A stretch of DNA of 64,000 nucleotides from an uncultured bacterium (GTDB taxonomy: Bacteria; Verrucomicrobiota; Kiritimatiellia; CAIKKV01; CAITUY01), in contig CAIVSY010000003.1 of the NCBI GenBank assembly GCA_903908715.1, positions 1 to 64,000 of the forward strand. The letters are read 5' to 3'. A model generated the notes under the pieces. That model was not told the DNA's origin, searched no databases, and saw nothing but the letters and a program-made list of their open reading frames with translations. Position numbers and translations under genes: made by a program. The stretch's first letter is position 1; each line of letters opens with the position of its first letter. Of this stretch, positions 1-9,233 are shown piece after piece.

Positions 1-2291
1 AACCAGAAGACAGGGTCATTATCTGCCGCTTGAATAACAGGGGAGGCACAGGGCGACTTGATTACCAGTTCCGACCACTGTCCAACTTTCCGGCTTAGCC
101 GAGCGGCAAATGCGAAACGGCGCGCAAAGGGATCTTGCAATTTTAGGCTTAGGCCATCCGAGGTCAATCCATCCCTAATATCCATGTCGCCCTGGATCTG
201 AAACTCTAAATAAGGATAAATCAGGGATCTGACTGGCTTACTCTGAAAAACGCCCTTTGCACCGTTACCATACTGCGTAAAAGAACCCCAGATCTTTTCA
301 TAAATCTCAAAAAAGCACCGCGGATGGATGCCGTTGGGCACAAACGCAGTCGGACCAACAGGTTCCACAGCAACTGGCTCGCGAACCGAGCTTGGCAGCA
401 TTTGCCGGATTTCCGGACAACGCAACCATGTTGCAAGCGAGAGCGCATCGGGATGTGGCAGTTCGCGCTCCCTCTTGCTAAGGAGGTAGCCCACATCGTC
501 ATGCTGCAGGAATTGGATCATGACGAGACGAGCGCGCCTCTGCTGGTCAACACGGTCTGCAGCATTGACGGTCAACTCGGTCGCGGTAACCAGCAATATC
601 CCATAGATCACTAACCCCCACCATCCAAGGAACATCCATCCTGCCCGTTTCCGGGTGACTGGCACAACCGATTCCCATTTCTCGGCCAACAGCACGATCG
701 CCATGCCATTAACCAACACCGATAGGCTCGCGATATCCATATAACGAGATGCCGGCCCTCCGCTGAATCGTCCCCGATACACCCCGACTCCCAGGGCATT
801 CACAAGGCATAAGCCACCCAATGCAAACAATAGCCACTCGATGGCCAACACATCCTGCCTTGGTCTCATTCTTCGCAAAGCAAGAATCACAACTGGAGCC
901 CAGAGGACCAGCCAAAGCCAAACGCTGTCAACAAAGGGCCAGGACATGGTCTTTCCGAAAGAGGCTAGGAACTGGTCAAAGGTCTGCGCTTTCATACTGA
1001 CTATCTGCAAGGGCGACTTTGCGAGGTGGTAAAGTCCATAAACGCACCCGCATAGAATCAGCGTAAGAAAGTGCCGCCCCCTCATCGCAGGCTCTTTGAC
1101 CATTCTGAGGAGCATTAGCCCGGCAACCGCCAACACCGCTATAACACCGCCCCCTACAGTAAAAAGCCCGCACACAGCCGAAGTCCAGCCAAACCACCAT
1201 TGGACCGTAAAGGCCCGATGCATTCCCAGTAGCCAAATGGTGAGAAGGGAAAAACCAGCAAAGAAATAGAACTGGGATTGGTTCCCCCAAACGGTATTTT
1301 CCCAAGCAAAGGGTAGCGCAGTTACCAATGCGACCAATATGATTATTGCGCCAAGATAACGGCGCTCACTAGCCTGCCACAACATCAGAGCGAGCCCCAC
1401 CGCAACAAGCGAGTAAAGAATCCCATTGGCAGACGCCAACACGAGATTATCCCATTGGCCATTAACTAGAAACACCCCTAGAGCAAGAACCCGTGTAAAG
1501 AAAATCCGATGCTCGTTGCAGGGGGCAAATAACGCTTTCCAGGAGAGATTGCCGTCCTGGAATGGCAGATAAAGCGTCCAAGGCTCACTCCACGAATCCC
1601 AATGATGAAAGGATGCCCCATAAATCTGGAGACACAAGAGTCTTGCGCCCAAGACAAGCAGAAAGAGTCCTGCAAACATACACTGGACACCACGCCCTTC
1701 CCTCCAGAGAACAAGAAACATTCGCCACAACAAAACCCCCAGGGTCAAGAAACCGGCCGCCCACAACGCCATAAGCCCGCCTGTATGAATCCTCGGGAAA
1801 TTGTCTGTTGCTGTTCGGATTGGGAAGATGTTCTTGAGCAGAAACACAGGATAGTCGTCATTGGAATCTCGAGATATAATTACCTCGTCATTAGCTATGG
1901 TGATCTTTGCACGTGGGTTAAGTGAATCAAGATTGTCCTGAGAAATTTTCTGCAATACATTCCCTTCGCCTTCCTCGATGGCAATGCCTCTCAAGTTTAA
2001 CGTCCCTCGAACCATGAAAGGATCGATCCTGATCCAGGAAATAGGATCCTGAAGAGATGGTAGCTGAACGCGATAGGGGCGGTATGTCTCCGATGCGGCA
2101 ATCTTAAACGACACCTGCGACTGCCCATCGCATATAAGCATTCCCTGTGAGTCAGCGCTCGCTTTCGCCTCAAAACGCAGAACAAGCGGTGGCAGCGGCG
2201 ACTTCTGCGTATGCAACCAATTAACAACAGCCACAAACAAAAGCACAACCACGAGCACACATACCGCGATGCCCTGAACAAAGCACTTCAT
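1..2291 (-). CDS. Large multi-pass membrane protein, partial (runs off window start)
   Basis: On the minus strand an uninterrupted frame runs from an ATG at 2291 to the window edge, at least 763 codons. The N-terminus has a hydrophobic anchor (about residues 5-25). A soluble stretch of about 140 residues follows, then about ten hydrophobic segments, then a soluble C-terminal part that is cut off. This arrangement resembles membrane proteins of O-antigen and surface-glycan loci, some of which are GT-C glycosyltransferases, but I recognise no catalytic motif and give no function. It lies 70 bp downstream of a GT39-like gene on the same strand, probably in one transcription unit. The DNA is more AT-rich than most of the window, which fits an acquired glycan locus. 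Confidence 0.8.
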   Translation of the reverse strand, partial: MKCFVQGIAVCVLVVVLLFVAVVNWLHTQKSPLPPLVLRFEAKASADSQGMLICDGQSQVSFKIAASETYRPYRVQLPSLQDPISWIRIDPFMVRGTLNLRGIAIEEGEGNVLQKISQDNLDSLNPRAKITIANDEVIISRDSNDDYPVFLLKNIFPIRTATDNFPRIHTGGLMALWAAGFLTLGVLLWRMFLVLWREGRGVQCMFAGLFLLVLGARLLCLQIYGASFHHWDSWSEPWTLYLPFQDGNLSWKALFAPCNEHRIFFTRVLALGVFLVNGQWDNLVLASANGILYSLVAVGLALMLWQASERRYLGAIIILVALVTALPFAWENTVWGNQSQFYFFAGFSLLTIWLLGMHRAFTVQWWFGWTSAVCGLFTVGGGVIAVLAVAGLMLLRMVKEPAMRGRHFLTLILCGCVYGLYHLAKSPLQIVSMKAQTFDQFLASFGKTMSWPFVDSVWLWLVLWAPVVILALRRMRPRQDVLAIEWLLFALGGLCLVNALGVGVYRGRFSGGPASRYMDIASLSVLVNGMAIVLLAEKWESVVPVTRKRAGWMFLGWWGLVIYGILLVTATELTVNAADRVDQQRRARLVMIQFLQHDDVGYLLSKRERELPHPDALSLATWLRCPEIRQMLPSSVREPVAVEPVGPTAFVPNGIHPRCFFEIYEKIWGSFTQYGNGAKGVFQSKPVRSLIYPYLEFQIQGDMDIRDGLTSDGLSLKLQDPFARRFAFAARLSRKVGQWSELVIKSPCASPVIQAADNDPVFW

Positions 2292-2361
2292 ATTTCACCT
2301 TCTCAATAACATTCCCTCATCCCGGCGTGCAAAGGGACAACACGCCTGACGAATCCGTGAT

Positions 2362-4443
2362 TCACTTTACTGCGGCAATGCTGATCTTGATATCTTCCAC
2401 CAAAAAGACAGTATTCCCCGCGTTTCCGCCACTTTCTGATATCGCAAACTGATTAGCCCCCGCCTTCAGCCTTAGCGGCGGTAAAACCCAATCTTCAATC
2501 TTCCCCTGCGGAAATCGGTGCTCTACGCCATTTATGGTGCATATACGTTTGCTGCCATTCAACGCAACCGCTCGCAGCGTAAGGGTTGCATCGACGGCAG
2601 AATCCTGCAGATTCATCAAATCCAGCTTACCTTCGCCTTGCAAGACCCGCCAATCACGAAAATCCCCTGGCATCTGGCGCCAAAGCTTCGTGTAACCCCA
2701 GCCTTCTCCATAAAGAAGCAAGATTTTCTCGCCGCCAGCCTTTGCAGCATCCAGAACATCCTGCCTGTTGTTATAGTAGATCTGCACCGCATTTCTGGTT
2801 GCCCCTTCCCCGCGAAGTTGAAGACCGCGGCTAAAGAGTTTGGAACCTGCCTCATTGCGAAGTACCACCTTGTGCTTGAAATACTGATCCATCCAATCCC
2901 ATGGACCAAGATGCTGCCTGTAGGATCCCATCACCTCCAAGTACGCAACATCCGGATACTTTCGTGCGAAATCATACACTGTCTGTCGCCAGTTGCTCTT
3001 TACCAAGACATCCGGTGGCTCTGTCGGAATTGTGAAGGTGAACACCACATTGGTCGAGTTGTACGTCCTGAGTTCACACCAAGGCTCAAACCAACGATCA
3101 ACCAAGACTAATGTCCCCTTGGGAAGGTGTGTATTAAACCAATTCTGTATGTCCTTGTAAGGAATGGGCTTCCCACTCAGTTGAGTACACCACCACGCAG
3201 GTTGTAGCTGAATGGCCACAATAGACGTCAGAACAACAAACCACATCACATGGCAAGGACGCTTGAGACCCGCTAGAGCCACCATCGCATCAGACACCAT
3301 AATGACTCCGCAGCTTAGAATCAGGAAGAAAGCGGGAGAATACGAAGCAAGATACCGGGCATCGGGGCGGGCTCCAGCGGCCCGGGTCGAGAAGTACACG
3401 GCGATTATCCCGAATAATAACAAGCCGAGAAGACCGACACCCCTCGCATCAGAACGTTTCTGGCGCAAGACAAACACCAGCCCTGAAAGAAAGAAGACAG
3501 CCAACAAGACAACTCCCCACCACCGATCCCCCCATCCCCATTTACACAAGCTGACAAACACCCCCCAAAAATAGTCCGTGCTGACACCGAAGACCCGTCT
3601 AACGTATACAAGATGATCGGGCGTCGTGATGGCACGAAGCTGCGGCAATCCCCATTTCACGACAAGAAGTGGCAATCCAATAACCAGGTAAGAAAGGATG
3701 GCCGCCCACAGCAACGGCACAACCCTCTTCAAGCGTGCTGATACAAGGGCTGCAAACACCAGAATCGTGCACCCGGAAACAAAAGCATAGCCCCATCCAC
3801 TTGGCTGGCTATACGTCATGAGGAAGAAACCAAGGGCATTCAAAATATAGACGCGGCGAAGAAGCGCCTGCCTCAGGATGGCCCAACCAGCTACATCAAG
3901 CACAGTCCACGTCAAGATAAACGCACCAAGTATGACAAATGAATAATGGTAAGCTTCTGTCGCTACTTGAATGAAAAACGGGTTTACGGCAACCAGCAGC
4001 GCGACTGTCAATCCGAGTCTTTTACCCCCAAGAGACTGTCCGCAAAAAAATGCGGCCACAATGCTGAGAATGCCCGCCATGGCAAAAGGAAAGCGAACCC
4101 AGAAATGCGTGGGCGGCAAGTGCAACGTATCGAGAAAACACTTGGCAAACGCCATCGTGAATGGAAACTGGCCTGATGTCTCGCCCTGCAAATCAAACCA
4201 GCGGCTTACAACCTCATGCCATCGCAGCGGACTATTGCAAACATCATAAAACGTCATCGTATCAGCGCGAAACGCAGGTCCACCCAGATTGTACAGCCGC
4301 AAGATTGCTCCAACCACAATCGCCAAAACGATCCATAGAATATTAAACTTTAGATCATCTTCATCAATAATCGGTTTTGATAAGATTGCAGGCTTATCCC
4401 TGGGCTGAGGTTTCAAAGGACCGTCTGTGCCATGTTTGTTCAT
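2362..4443 (-). CDS. GT39/PMT-like membrane glycosyltransferase
   Basis: A polytopic protein of about 693 residues. A cytosolic, proline- and lysine-rich N-terminal segment of about 40 residues precedes the first membrane helix (FNILWIVLAIVVGAILRLY). The first periplasmic loop carries an acidic pair region (RADTMTFYD) where GT39/ArnT enzymes place their catalytic Asp. About ten further helices follow, then a soluble C-terminal domain of about 250 residues. GT39-family enzymes transfer sugars from polyprenyl-phosphate donors on the periplasmic face; substrate and acceptor are not predictable here. An in-frame ATG at 4482 would add 13 hydrophobic residues. I prefer 4443 because the protein then starts with a normal soluble tail, although neither start has a clear ribosome-binding site. 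It is divergent from the epimerase at 4600. Confidence 0.75.
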   Translation of the reverse strand: MNKHGTDGPLKPQPRDKPAILSKPIIDEDDLKFNILWIVLAIVVGAILRLYNLGGPAFRADTMTFYDVCNSPLRWHEVVSRWFDLQGETSGQFPFTMAFAKCFLDTLHLPPTHFWVRFPFAMAGILSIVAAFFCGQSLGGKRLGLTVALLVAVNPFFIQVATEAYHYSFVILGAFILTWTVLDVAGWAILRQALLRRVYILNALGFFLMTYSQPSGWGYAFVSGCTILVFAALVSARLKRVVPLLWAAILSYLVIGLPLLVVKWGLPQLRAITTPDHLVYVRRVFGVSTDYFWGVFVSLCKWGWGDRWWGVVLLAVFFLSGLVFVLRQKRSDARGVGLLGLLLFGIIAVYFSTRAAGARPDARYLASYSPAFFLILSCGVIMVSDAMVALAGLKRPCHVMWFVVLTSIVAIQLQPAWWCTQLSGKPIPYKDIQNWFNTHLPKGTLVLVDRWFEPWCELRTYNSTNVVFTFTIPTEPPDVLVKSNWRQTVYDFARKYPDVAYLEVMGSYRQHLGPWDWMDQYFKHKVVLRNEAGSKLFSRGLQLRGEGATRNAVQIYYNNRQDVLDAAKAGGEKILLLYGEGWGYTKLWRQMPGDFRDWRVLQGEGKLDLMNLQDSAVDATLTLRAVALNGSKRICTINGVEHRFPQGKIEDWVLPPLRLKAGANQFAISESGGNAGNTVFLVEDIKISIAAVK

Positions 4444-4599
4444 CACAGCTAGGATACCTGTGATCATATACGTTGCAAGCATGAATCAGACTATTTGCTG
4501 CGTGCATAGATCGCTAAAAAGAAATTTCGCGCTTGTCCCATCCAGACTCACGATGCTACTAAACAGGACAACATAAGCGACGATGAAGGAGACGTAAAT

Positions 4600-5622
4600 A
4601 TGCTTGTTTGCATCACAGGCGCAAGTGGATACATTGGGGCTCATGCGGTCGAACAAACACTGCAAAGGGGTTATACCGCCCGCGTGCTTTCCCGAAAACC
4701 GATTCAAAACCCCGCATGGGGCACCAAAGGCGTCCAAACGTTCCTCGGGGATGTCCGTGATGAAAAGACTTTGGTGCCTTTTTTGACTGGCGCGGACGCC
4801 CTTCTGAACATCGCGGGCGTCAACACCCCTTCCAGCAACCAGCGTGACAACATATTCTCCAGCAATGTTGAGGGCGTGAGGCTTATACTGCGGACAGCCC
4901 ACCGCTGCGGTGTTCGGAAGATTGTCCACACAGGCAGCACCGCCGCACTGGGGTGCCGCGGCCGGGGATTGGTCAATGACGAGATGACCGCCTTTAACCT
5001 CTGGAATGCCTCCACCGATTACGAACGGTCGAAACACCTTGGCGAGGAAGCCGCTCTGGAGTTGCATCGGAAGGAAGGCGTGCCGGTTCTGGTGGCGGAA
5101 CCTTCCGCCTGCGTCGGACCTGGGGACGCCAAACCGACATATACCGGCAAGTTGATCCTGGATTTCATCAACAGGAAATTGCCAGGTTACTTCGATATCC
5201 GTCACAATTACGTGGACGTCCGCGATGTCGCTCTGGGCCATATTTTGGCTCTCGAAAAAGGCGCGGTCGGACAACGCTACCTTCTGTGCGGCGACGAAAA
5301 CATACTCCTGTCGGAATTTTTTGCGATGATCACAGAACTCACCGGTGCGCCCGCCCCCCGCCTGAAGTTGCCGTTGTGGTTTGTCTTCCCCCTCGCCTAT
5401 GCCAACCTGACCCTTTGGAAAATCACCGGCAAGGATCCCCTGATCCGTCTCTCCACCGCCAAACGCGCATGGTTGAACATGTACTACTCAAACGCCAAGG
5501 CTAAGCGCGAACTCGGCTATACCCCCCGAACGGTCAAGGTGGCCCTGCGCGATGAGATCGCCTGGTTCCTGGAACAGGGCGTATTGGATCCGTCCAAAGT
5601 GACCCTCAAGGAGGCGGGGTGA
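4600..5622 (+). CDS. NAD(P)-dependent epimerase/dehydratase (extended SDR)
   Basis: 340 residues. The Rossmann signature TGASGYIG begins near residue 7 and the catalytic YxxxK appears as YERSK near residue 146, so cofactor binding and the catalytic Tyr/Lys are intact. The family modifies nucleotide sugars or reduces related carbonyls; overall it resembles the HpnA/dihydroflavonol-reductase branch. A good ribosome-binding site (AAGGAGA) lies 7 bases before the ATG. The stop codon overlaps the next gene's ATG by one base, so the two are probably co-translated. The likely role is supplying or tailoring a sugar for the surrounding glycosyltransferases; the exact substrate is unknown. Confidence 0.85.
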   Translation: MLVCITGASGYIGAHAVEQTLQRGYTARVLSRKPIQNPAWGTKGVQTFLGDVRDEKTLVPFLTGADALLNIAGVNTPSSNQRDNIFSSNVEGVRLILRTAHRCGVRKIVHTGSTAALGCRGRGLVNDEMTAFNLWNASTDYERSKHLGEEAALELHRKEGVPVLVAEPSACVGPGDAKPTYTGKLILDFINRKLPGYFDIRHNYVDVRDVALGHILALEKGAVGQRYLLCGDENILLSEFFAMITELTGAPAPRLKLPLWFVFPLAYANLTLWKITGKDPLIRLSTAKRAWLNMYYSNAKAKRELGYTPRTVKVALRDEIAWFLEQGVLDPSKVTLKEAG

Positions 5623-6734
5623 TGGCCACCCCCGCCTTCCACCCAAAGGTTCGTGTTGCGTTCGTCGGCGCCGGTTGGGTGTGTGAAGAACGCCATATCC
5701 CGGCCTTTCAGAAGCACCGCGATGTGGAATTGGCCGGGGTGGTGGATAGCCGCCTGGAACGCGCTAGAGCCGTCGCACGGAAGTTTGGCATACCCAACGT
5801 CTCTGCGGAAGACGATCCCCACCGCATTCCATGGATGCAGAATGTCGACGCCGTAAGCATCACAACACCCCCGCATAGCCATCACTCGTGGATCATGTCC
5901 TGCTTGGACATGGATAAGGATATCCTGACGGAAAAACCCCTGGCGCTAACGCGTGCGGAAGGTGAAGCCTTGATCGCACGGGCCGGGCAGTCCAAACGCA
6001 TATTCTGCGTGGTTCATAACAACATTTTTACCCATGCGGCAATGCAGGCAAAAGCACTGATCGCCCGGGATGTCATCGGGCCCGTGACTGGACTCCGGAT
6101 CCAACTTCTCAATAGCCCCCGGAGACACTTGCCTCTCTGGTATGACCAATTGCCTTTCGGCTTGCTTTTCGATGAGCTTTCTCACTTCCTCTACTTGGCG
6201 GACAGCTTTTCCCCCAATCTTCGCGTAAGCCACGGCGAAGCATTCCCATCCCGCATGGGCATGACTACTCCTTCCCTCGCCACATTGACGCTCTTGAGTG
6301 ACAATTACCCGGTCCATTTTGAACTGGACTTTGAATCTCCCGTCTGCGAATGGCACATGACCATTCTCGGAACCAAGGGCTTGCTGATTCTCGACATCTT
6401 CCGCGACATTATTGCATTCATACCCCAGGACCGGCAGCATACCGCCGCAGATCACTTTCGAACTCTCGGGTATGCAACGGCAGGATACTGGAAGGGTTTT
6501 TTCTACTCCGGCATCCGGCACCTGACAGGCCGCCTTAAGTACGGCACGGATGTGGTGATCGACAATTTCCTGGCGGCGCGAACCACCGGAACACCGCCTG
6601 CGCACATCGGGCTTAAAGACGGTGCAAGGGTATTCCGTCTCCTTTGCGATGCGATTGACGCACTGCGGGAAGGAACATCCTCTTTCTCTTCCGGCCTGCA
6701 GTTGGAAAAGCCACGCGCATTCAAACACGCGTGA
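5622..6734 (+). CDS. Gfo/Idh/MocA-family oxidoreductase
   Basis: 370 residues from the ATG at 5622; a GTG one codon earlier is also possible. The ATG is preferred because AAGGAGG lies 7 bases upstream and the overlap TGATG couples it to the epimerase. The N-terminal Rossmann fold has FVGAGWV near residue 12. The family's EKP motif follows as TEKPLAL near residue 105, which positions the nicotinamide and the catalytic Lys. The C-terminal half is the usual alpha/beta substrate domain. Such enzymes oxidise or reduce sugars and inositols, often as nucleotide-linked intermediates. It converges with the radical SAM gene, leaving a gap of only 7 bp. Confidence 0.88.
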   Translation: MATPAFHPKVRVAFVGAGWVCEERHIPAFQKHRDVELAGVVDSRLERARAVARKFGIPNVSAEDDPHRIPWMQNVDAVSITTPPHSHHSWIMSCLDMDKDILTEKPLALTRAEGEALIARAGQSKRIFCVVHNNIFTHAAMQAKALIARDVIGPVTGLRIQLLNSPRRHLPLWYDQLPFGLLFDELSHFLYLADSFSPNLRVSHGEAFPSRMGMTTPSLATLTLLSDNYPVHFELDFESPVCEWHMTILGTKGLLILDIFRDIIAFIPQDRQHTAADHFRTLGYATAGYWKGFFYSGIRHLTGRLKYGTDVVIDNFLAARTTGTPPAHIGLKDGARVFRLLCDAIDALREGTSSFSSGLQLEKPRAFKHA

Positions 6735-6741
6735 TCTTGCC

Positions 6742-8217
6742 TCAGGCCCGAGTGCGTTCGACGTTTCCGCTTTCCACCAGATGAGCGCGCGTTGCAAGGT
6801 ACTTGAGCAGCAACCCGAAGCCGCGCCCGTAGGACACAAGCAAACTCGGGCGCGTCAGCGACTGGCGCAAGAGTCTTGCCACTACGTGCGGCTGGAAATA
6901 GTACTCCCGCAAGAAACGATTCACCGCCGCATTCATCTCCGCCTGGCTTAGTCCGGGATACTCCATCACCGCCGTCTGTTCCCCTTCCACCGCATAGTCG
7001 CGCCAGGAATTCATCTTGATGAATCCATTCTGAACCGCCCAATTGTATAGTTCAGTCCCGACTTGCGGCATCACACTCGATGCCTGGACCGTATCCGTGT
7101 CGAGACTCTTGGCAAAAGCCATCGTTTCAGCAACCGACTCCTTTGTCTCGCCAGGCAAGCCCACCACCCAGCAACTGTGCGTGTTGAGGCCTGCCTTCCG
7201 TGCCAAGGCAACAAACTGGCGGGTCTGTTCCAACGTAATTCCTTTTCGCACATTGTCCAGAATCCGCTGACTCCCACTTTCCGGCCCGATCAGCAGCATC
7301 CGGCACCCGGCCTCCTTCATCAATCTCATCATGTCAAGATCAGTCCAGTCGACGCGGGAATTGCATGACCAGACCACGCGCTTCCTTTGCTGGAGAATCA
7401 GTTCACAGACCCTCTTGAGGCGGAACCGATTTGTGGTCAATGTGTCGTCCTCAAAGAAGACTTCCCTGACCTTGAATCGTTCCACATTGTCCATCAGTTC
7501 CGCCACCACCCGTTCAGGCGAACAGTACCGGTACCGGCGTCCATGCATAACCTGCGGCCACTGGCAGAACGTGCATTGGTTCGGACAACCACGGCCACTA
7601 ATCTGATCGAGATAAGGGAACAAATACGTATTATTCCTGTATCTCTTGACGTTTAGGAACTTCCACGCCGGGAAAGGAATCTCATCGAGGTCCTCTATCA
7701 GCGATCGGGCGGTATTGACATGTATGTCGCCCCCTTGACGCCATGTCAGACCGGCCACCGACTCCAAGCCACCCCCGCCAACCACCACCCGCGCCAGATC
7801 GCGCACGGTGTAATCATATTCCCCGCGCGCCACCGAATCCACTGCGTCAGCGCCATCTTCCAGTGTCGCCTTGTCGAAAACACTGACGTGCGGTCCCACA
7901 AAACAGATGTGGGTCTCAGGACTGGCTTTCTTGCAGAGCCTTGCGCAGTCTATGTCATTGAAAATGGAAGGCGTAGTGGCATCTAGAATCATCAAGCCAG
8001 GCTTGTATTCCCCGATCCACCTGGCCACATCCTCCAGCGTTCCGTCCTCGGCAATGAAGTCGCGGAAACCGACTTCAAAACCGTCTTTCTCCAAAACCCC
8101 GGCGGCATAGGCAAGCCAATCGGGATAACGCATGGCCCGTGTCCGGTTCACCACCGGCCACCGCTGGGAGCGGCAGAAATTCTTCAGAAAAGGAGGGCTG
8201 ACAACCGCGACTTTCAT
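6742..8217 (-). CDS. B12-binding domain radical SAM protein (HpnJ/BchE-like)
   Basis: 491 residues. The N-terminal 190 residues form a cobalamin-binding-type Rossmann domain (DATTPSIFNDI near residue 80). The radical SAM core then has the 4Fe-4S motif CPNQCTFC near residue 193 and a following glycine-rich region. Motifs such as FFEDDTLTTNR and WSCNSR match my recollection of the hopanoid enzyme HpnJ and relatives, which modify lipids or lipid-linked sugars by radical chemistry. The start at 8217 is chosen because its ATGA overlaps the stop of the upstream GT2 gene; 14 extra residues from 8259 look non-coding. No hopanoid cyclase is present nearby, so the lipid substrate is open. Confidence 0.85.
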   Translation of the reverse strand: MKVAVVSPPFLKNFCRSQRWPVVNRTRAMRYPDWLAYAAGVLEKDGFEVGFRDFIAEDGTLEDVARWIGEYKPGLMILDATTPSIFNDIDCARLCKKASPETHICFVGPHVSVFDKATLEDGADAVDSVARGEYDYTVRDLARVVVGGGGLESVAGLTWRQGGDIHVNTARSLIEDLDEIPFPAWKFLNVKRYRNNTYLFPYLDQISGRGCPNQCTFCQWPQVMHGRRYRYCSPERVVAELMDNVERFKVREVFFEDDTLTTNRFRLKRVCELILQQRKRVVWSCNSRVDWTDLDMMRLMKEAGCRMLLIGPESGSQRILDNVRKGITLEQTRQFVALARKAGLNTHSCWVVGLPGETKESVAETMAFAKSLDTDTVQASSVMPQVGTELYNWAVQNGFIKMNSWRDYAVEGEQTAVMEYPGLSQAEMNAAVNRFLREYYFQPHVVARLLRQSLTRPSLLVSYGRGFGLLLKYLATRAHLVESGNVERTRA

Positions 8218-9212
8218 TTTTGAACTTTTACTATAACCCGAAACAGACCGGCCAGACAACCCCAGACAATCGTTGCGTTTCTTGCATACGCCATCGCAAG
8301 GGCAGGCACGGAAAAACCCACCCCCCGGTCCCGCGCTGCAAAAACGAGAAAGGGAAGATTAAGAATGGCTATGCAAGCCAGAAACACCACCGACAATCGC
8401 CATATACCCGCCAGAAGGGCAACGATGGCCAGCCCCATGCATGCCACTTCCAAATAGAGCTGCTTGCCATGATGGGTCTTGCCCCCAAGCAAACCCACCT
8501 GTCCAAGAAACATCGGGACAGCGTCCCGCGCAAATCGGAACTGCTGCCTTAAGTAGCTACCGACAGTGGAGGCGTAGTCATGCCAGATACCATTGCCCGG
8601 ATCCCACCACAAAGGCTCATGCTGCGACACCTTCCAGGAGAATTCCATGTCTTCACTGCTGGCGGCGCAATAGAACTCCGGGAATCCACCATGTTCCCGG
8701 AACAAATTGGCTTCACAGAATATGTTGTTGGATACCAATGTGCGGCAATACCCACCCAAATGCCTGCGCCGCCATGCAAGCTCTTCATGGGCAAACCATT
8801 GCACAAAAGTATTTCCTAGCGGCCCCGCATATCCTCCACCACCACACCGTACTCCATGTTTCTGCATGGTCTCCACCGCCCGGCTGACCCATGTCACGGG
8901 CACCACACAGTCTGCATCCGTAAACATCAGAACATTCCCCGTGGCAACTCCAGCCCCAAGGTTGCGCGCGGCTCCCGCACCCTTCCGCCCCATCGTGTGT
9001 ACAAGCCTGACAGGCGGCTTGACCTGTTCACATGTCCGGTCTGTGGATCCGTCATCCACCACGACGATCTCAAGGCCGGGATAGTCCTGCCGCAGCAAAG
9101 ATTCGATGCAGCGGGAAATGAAGGCCTCGCCGTTGTAGACAGGAACAATCACACTCACTCCCGGCCGTACCGGTTCCTGAACTTGGCGGGGAGTATCCGA
9201 TGCAAGCGCCAT
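8214..9212 (-). CDS. GT2-family glycosyltransferase with C-terminal membrane segments
   Basis: 332 residues. The GT-A domain opens with VSVIVPVYNGEAFI near residue 18, followed by VVVDDGSTD and the metal-binding DxD-type FTDADC near residue 97. The last 90 residues contain two hydrophobic segments that would anchor it to the cytoplasmic membrane. The family transfers a sugar from a nucleotide donor to a lipid or glycan acceptor. It sits between a polyprenyl-phosphate glycosyltransferase and a B12-radical SAM enzyme and overlaps the latter by 4 bp (ATGA), so the three minus-strand genes look like one operon. Specificity cannot be read from the sequence. Confidence 0.85.
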   Translation of the reverse strand: MALASDTPRQVQEPVRPGVSVIVPVYNGEAFISRCIESLLRQDYPGLEIVVVDDGSTDRTCEQVKPPVRLVHTMGRKGAGAARNLGAGVATGNVLMFTDADCVVPVTWVSRAVETMQKHGVRCGGGGYAGPLGNTFVQWFAHEELAWRRRHLGGYCRTLVSNNIFCEANLFREHGGFPEFYCAASSEDMEFSWKVSQHEPLWWDPGNGIWHDYASTVGSYLRQQFRFARDAVPMFLGQVGLLGGKTHHGKQLYLEVACMGLAIVALLAGIWRLSVVFLACIAILNLPFLVFAARDRGVGFSVPALAMAYARNATIVWGCLAGLFRVIVKVQK

Positions 9213-9233
9213 AAATTACGCCGAGGCCGATCG

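Noticed and set aside
4486-5274. 262-codon minus-strand frame opposite the epimerase
   Set aside because: The plus strand has the Rossmann and YxxxK motifs and a good ribosome-binding site; the antisense product has no motif.
6742-8217. Hopanoid biosynthesis cluster
   Set aside because: Only HpnJ- and HpnA-like proteins are seen; no squalene-hopene cyclase with DxDD, no squalene synthase or other hpn genes.
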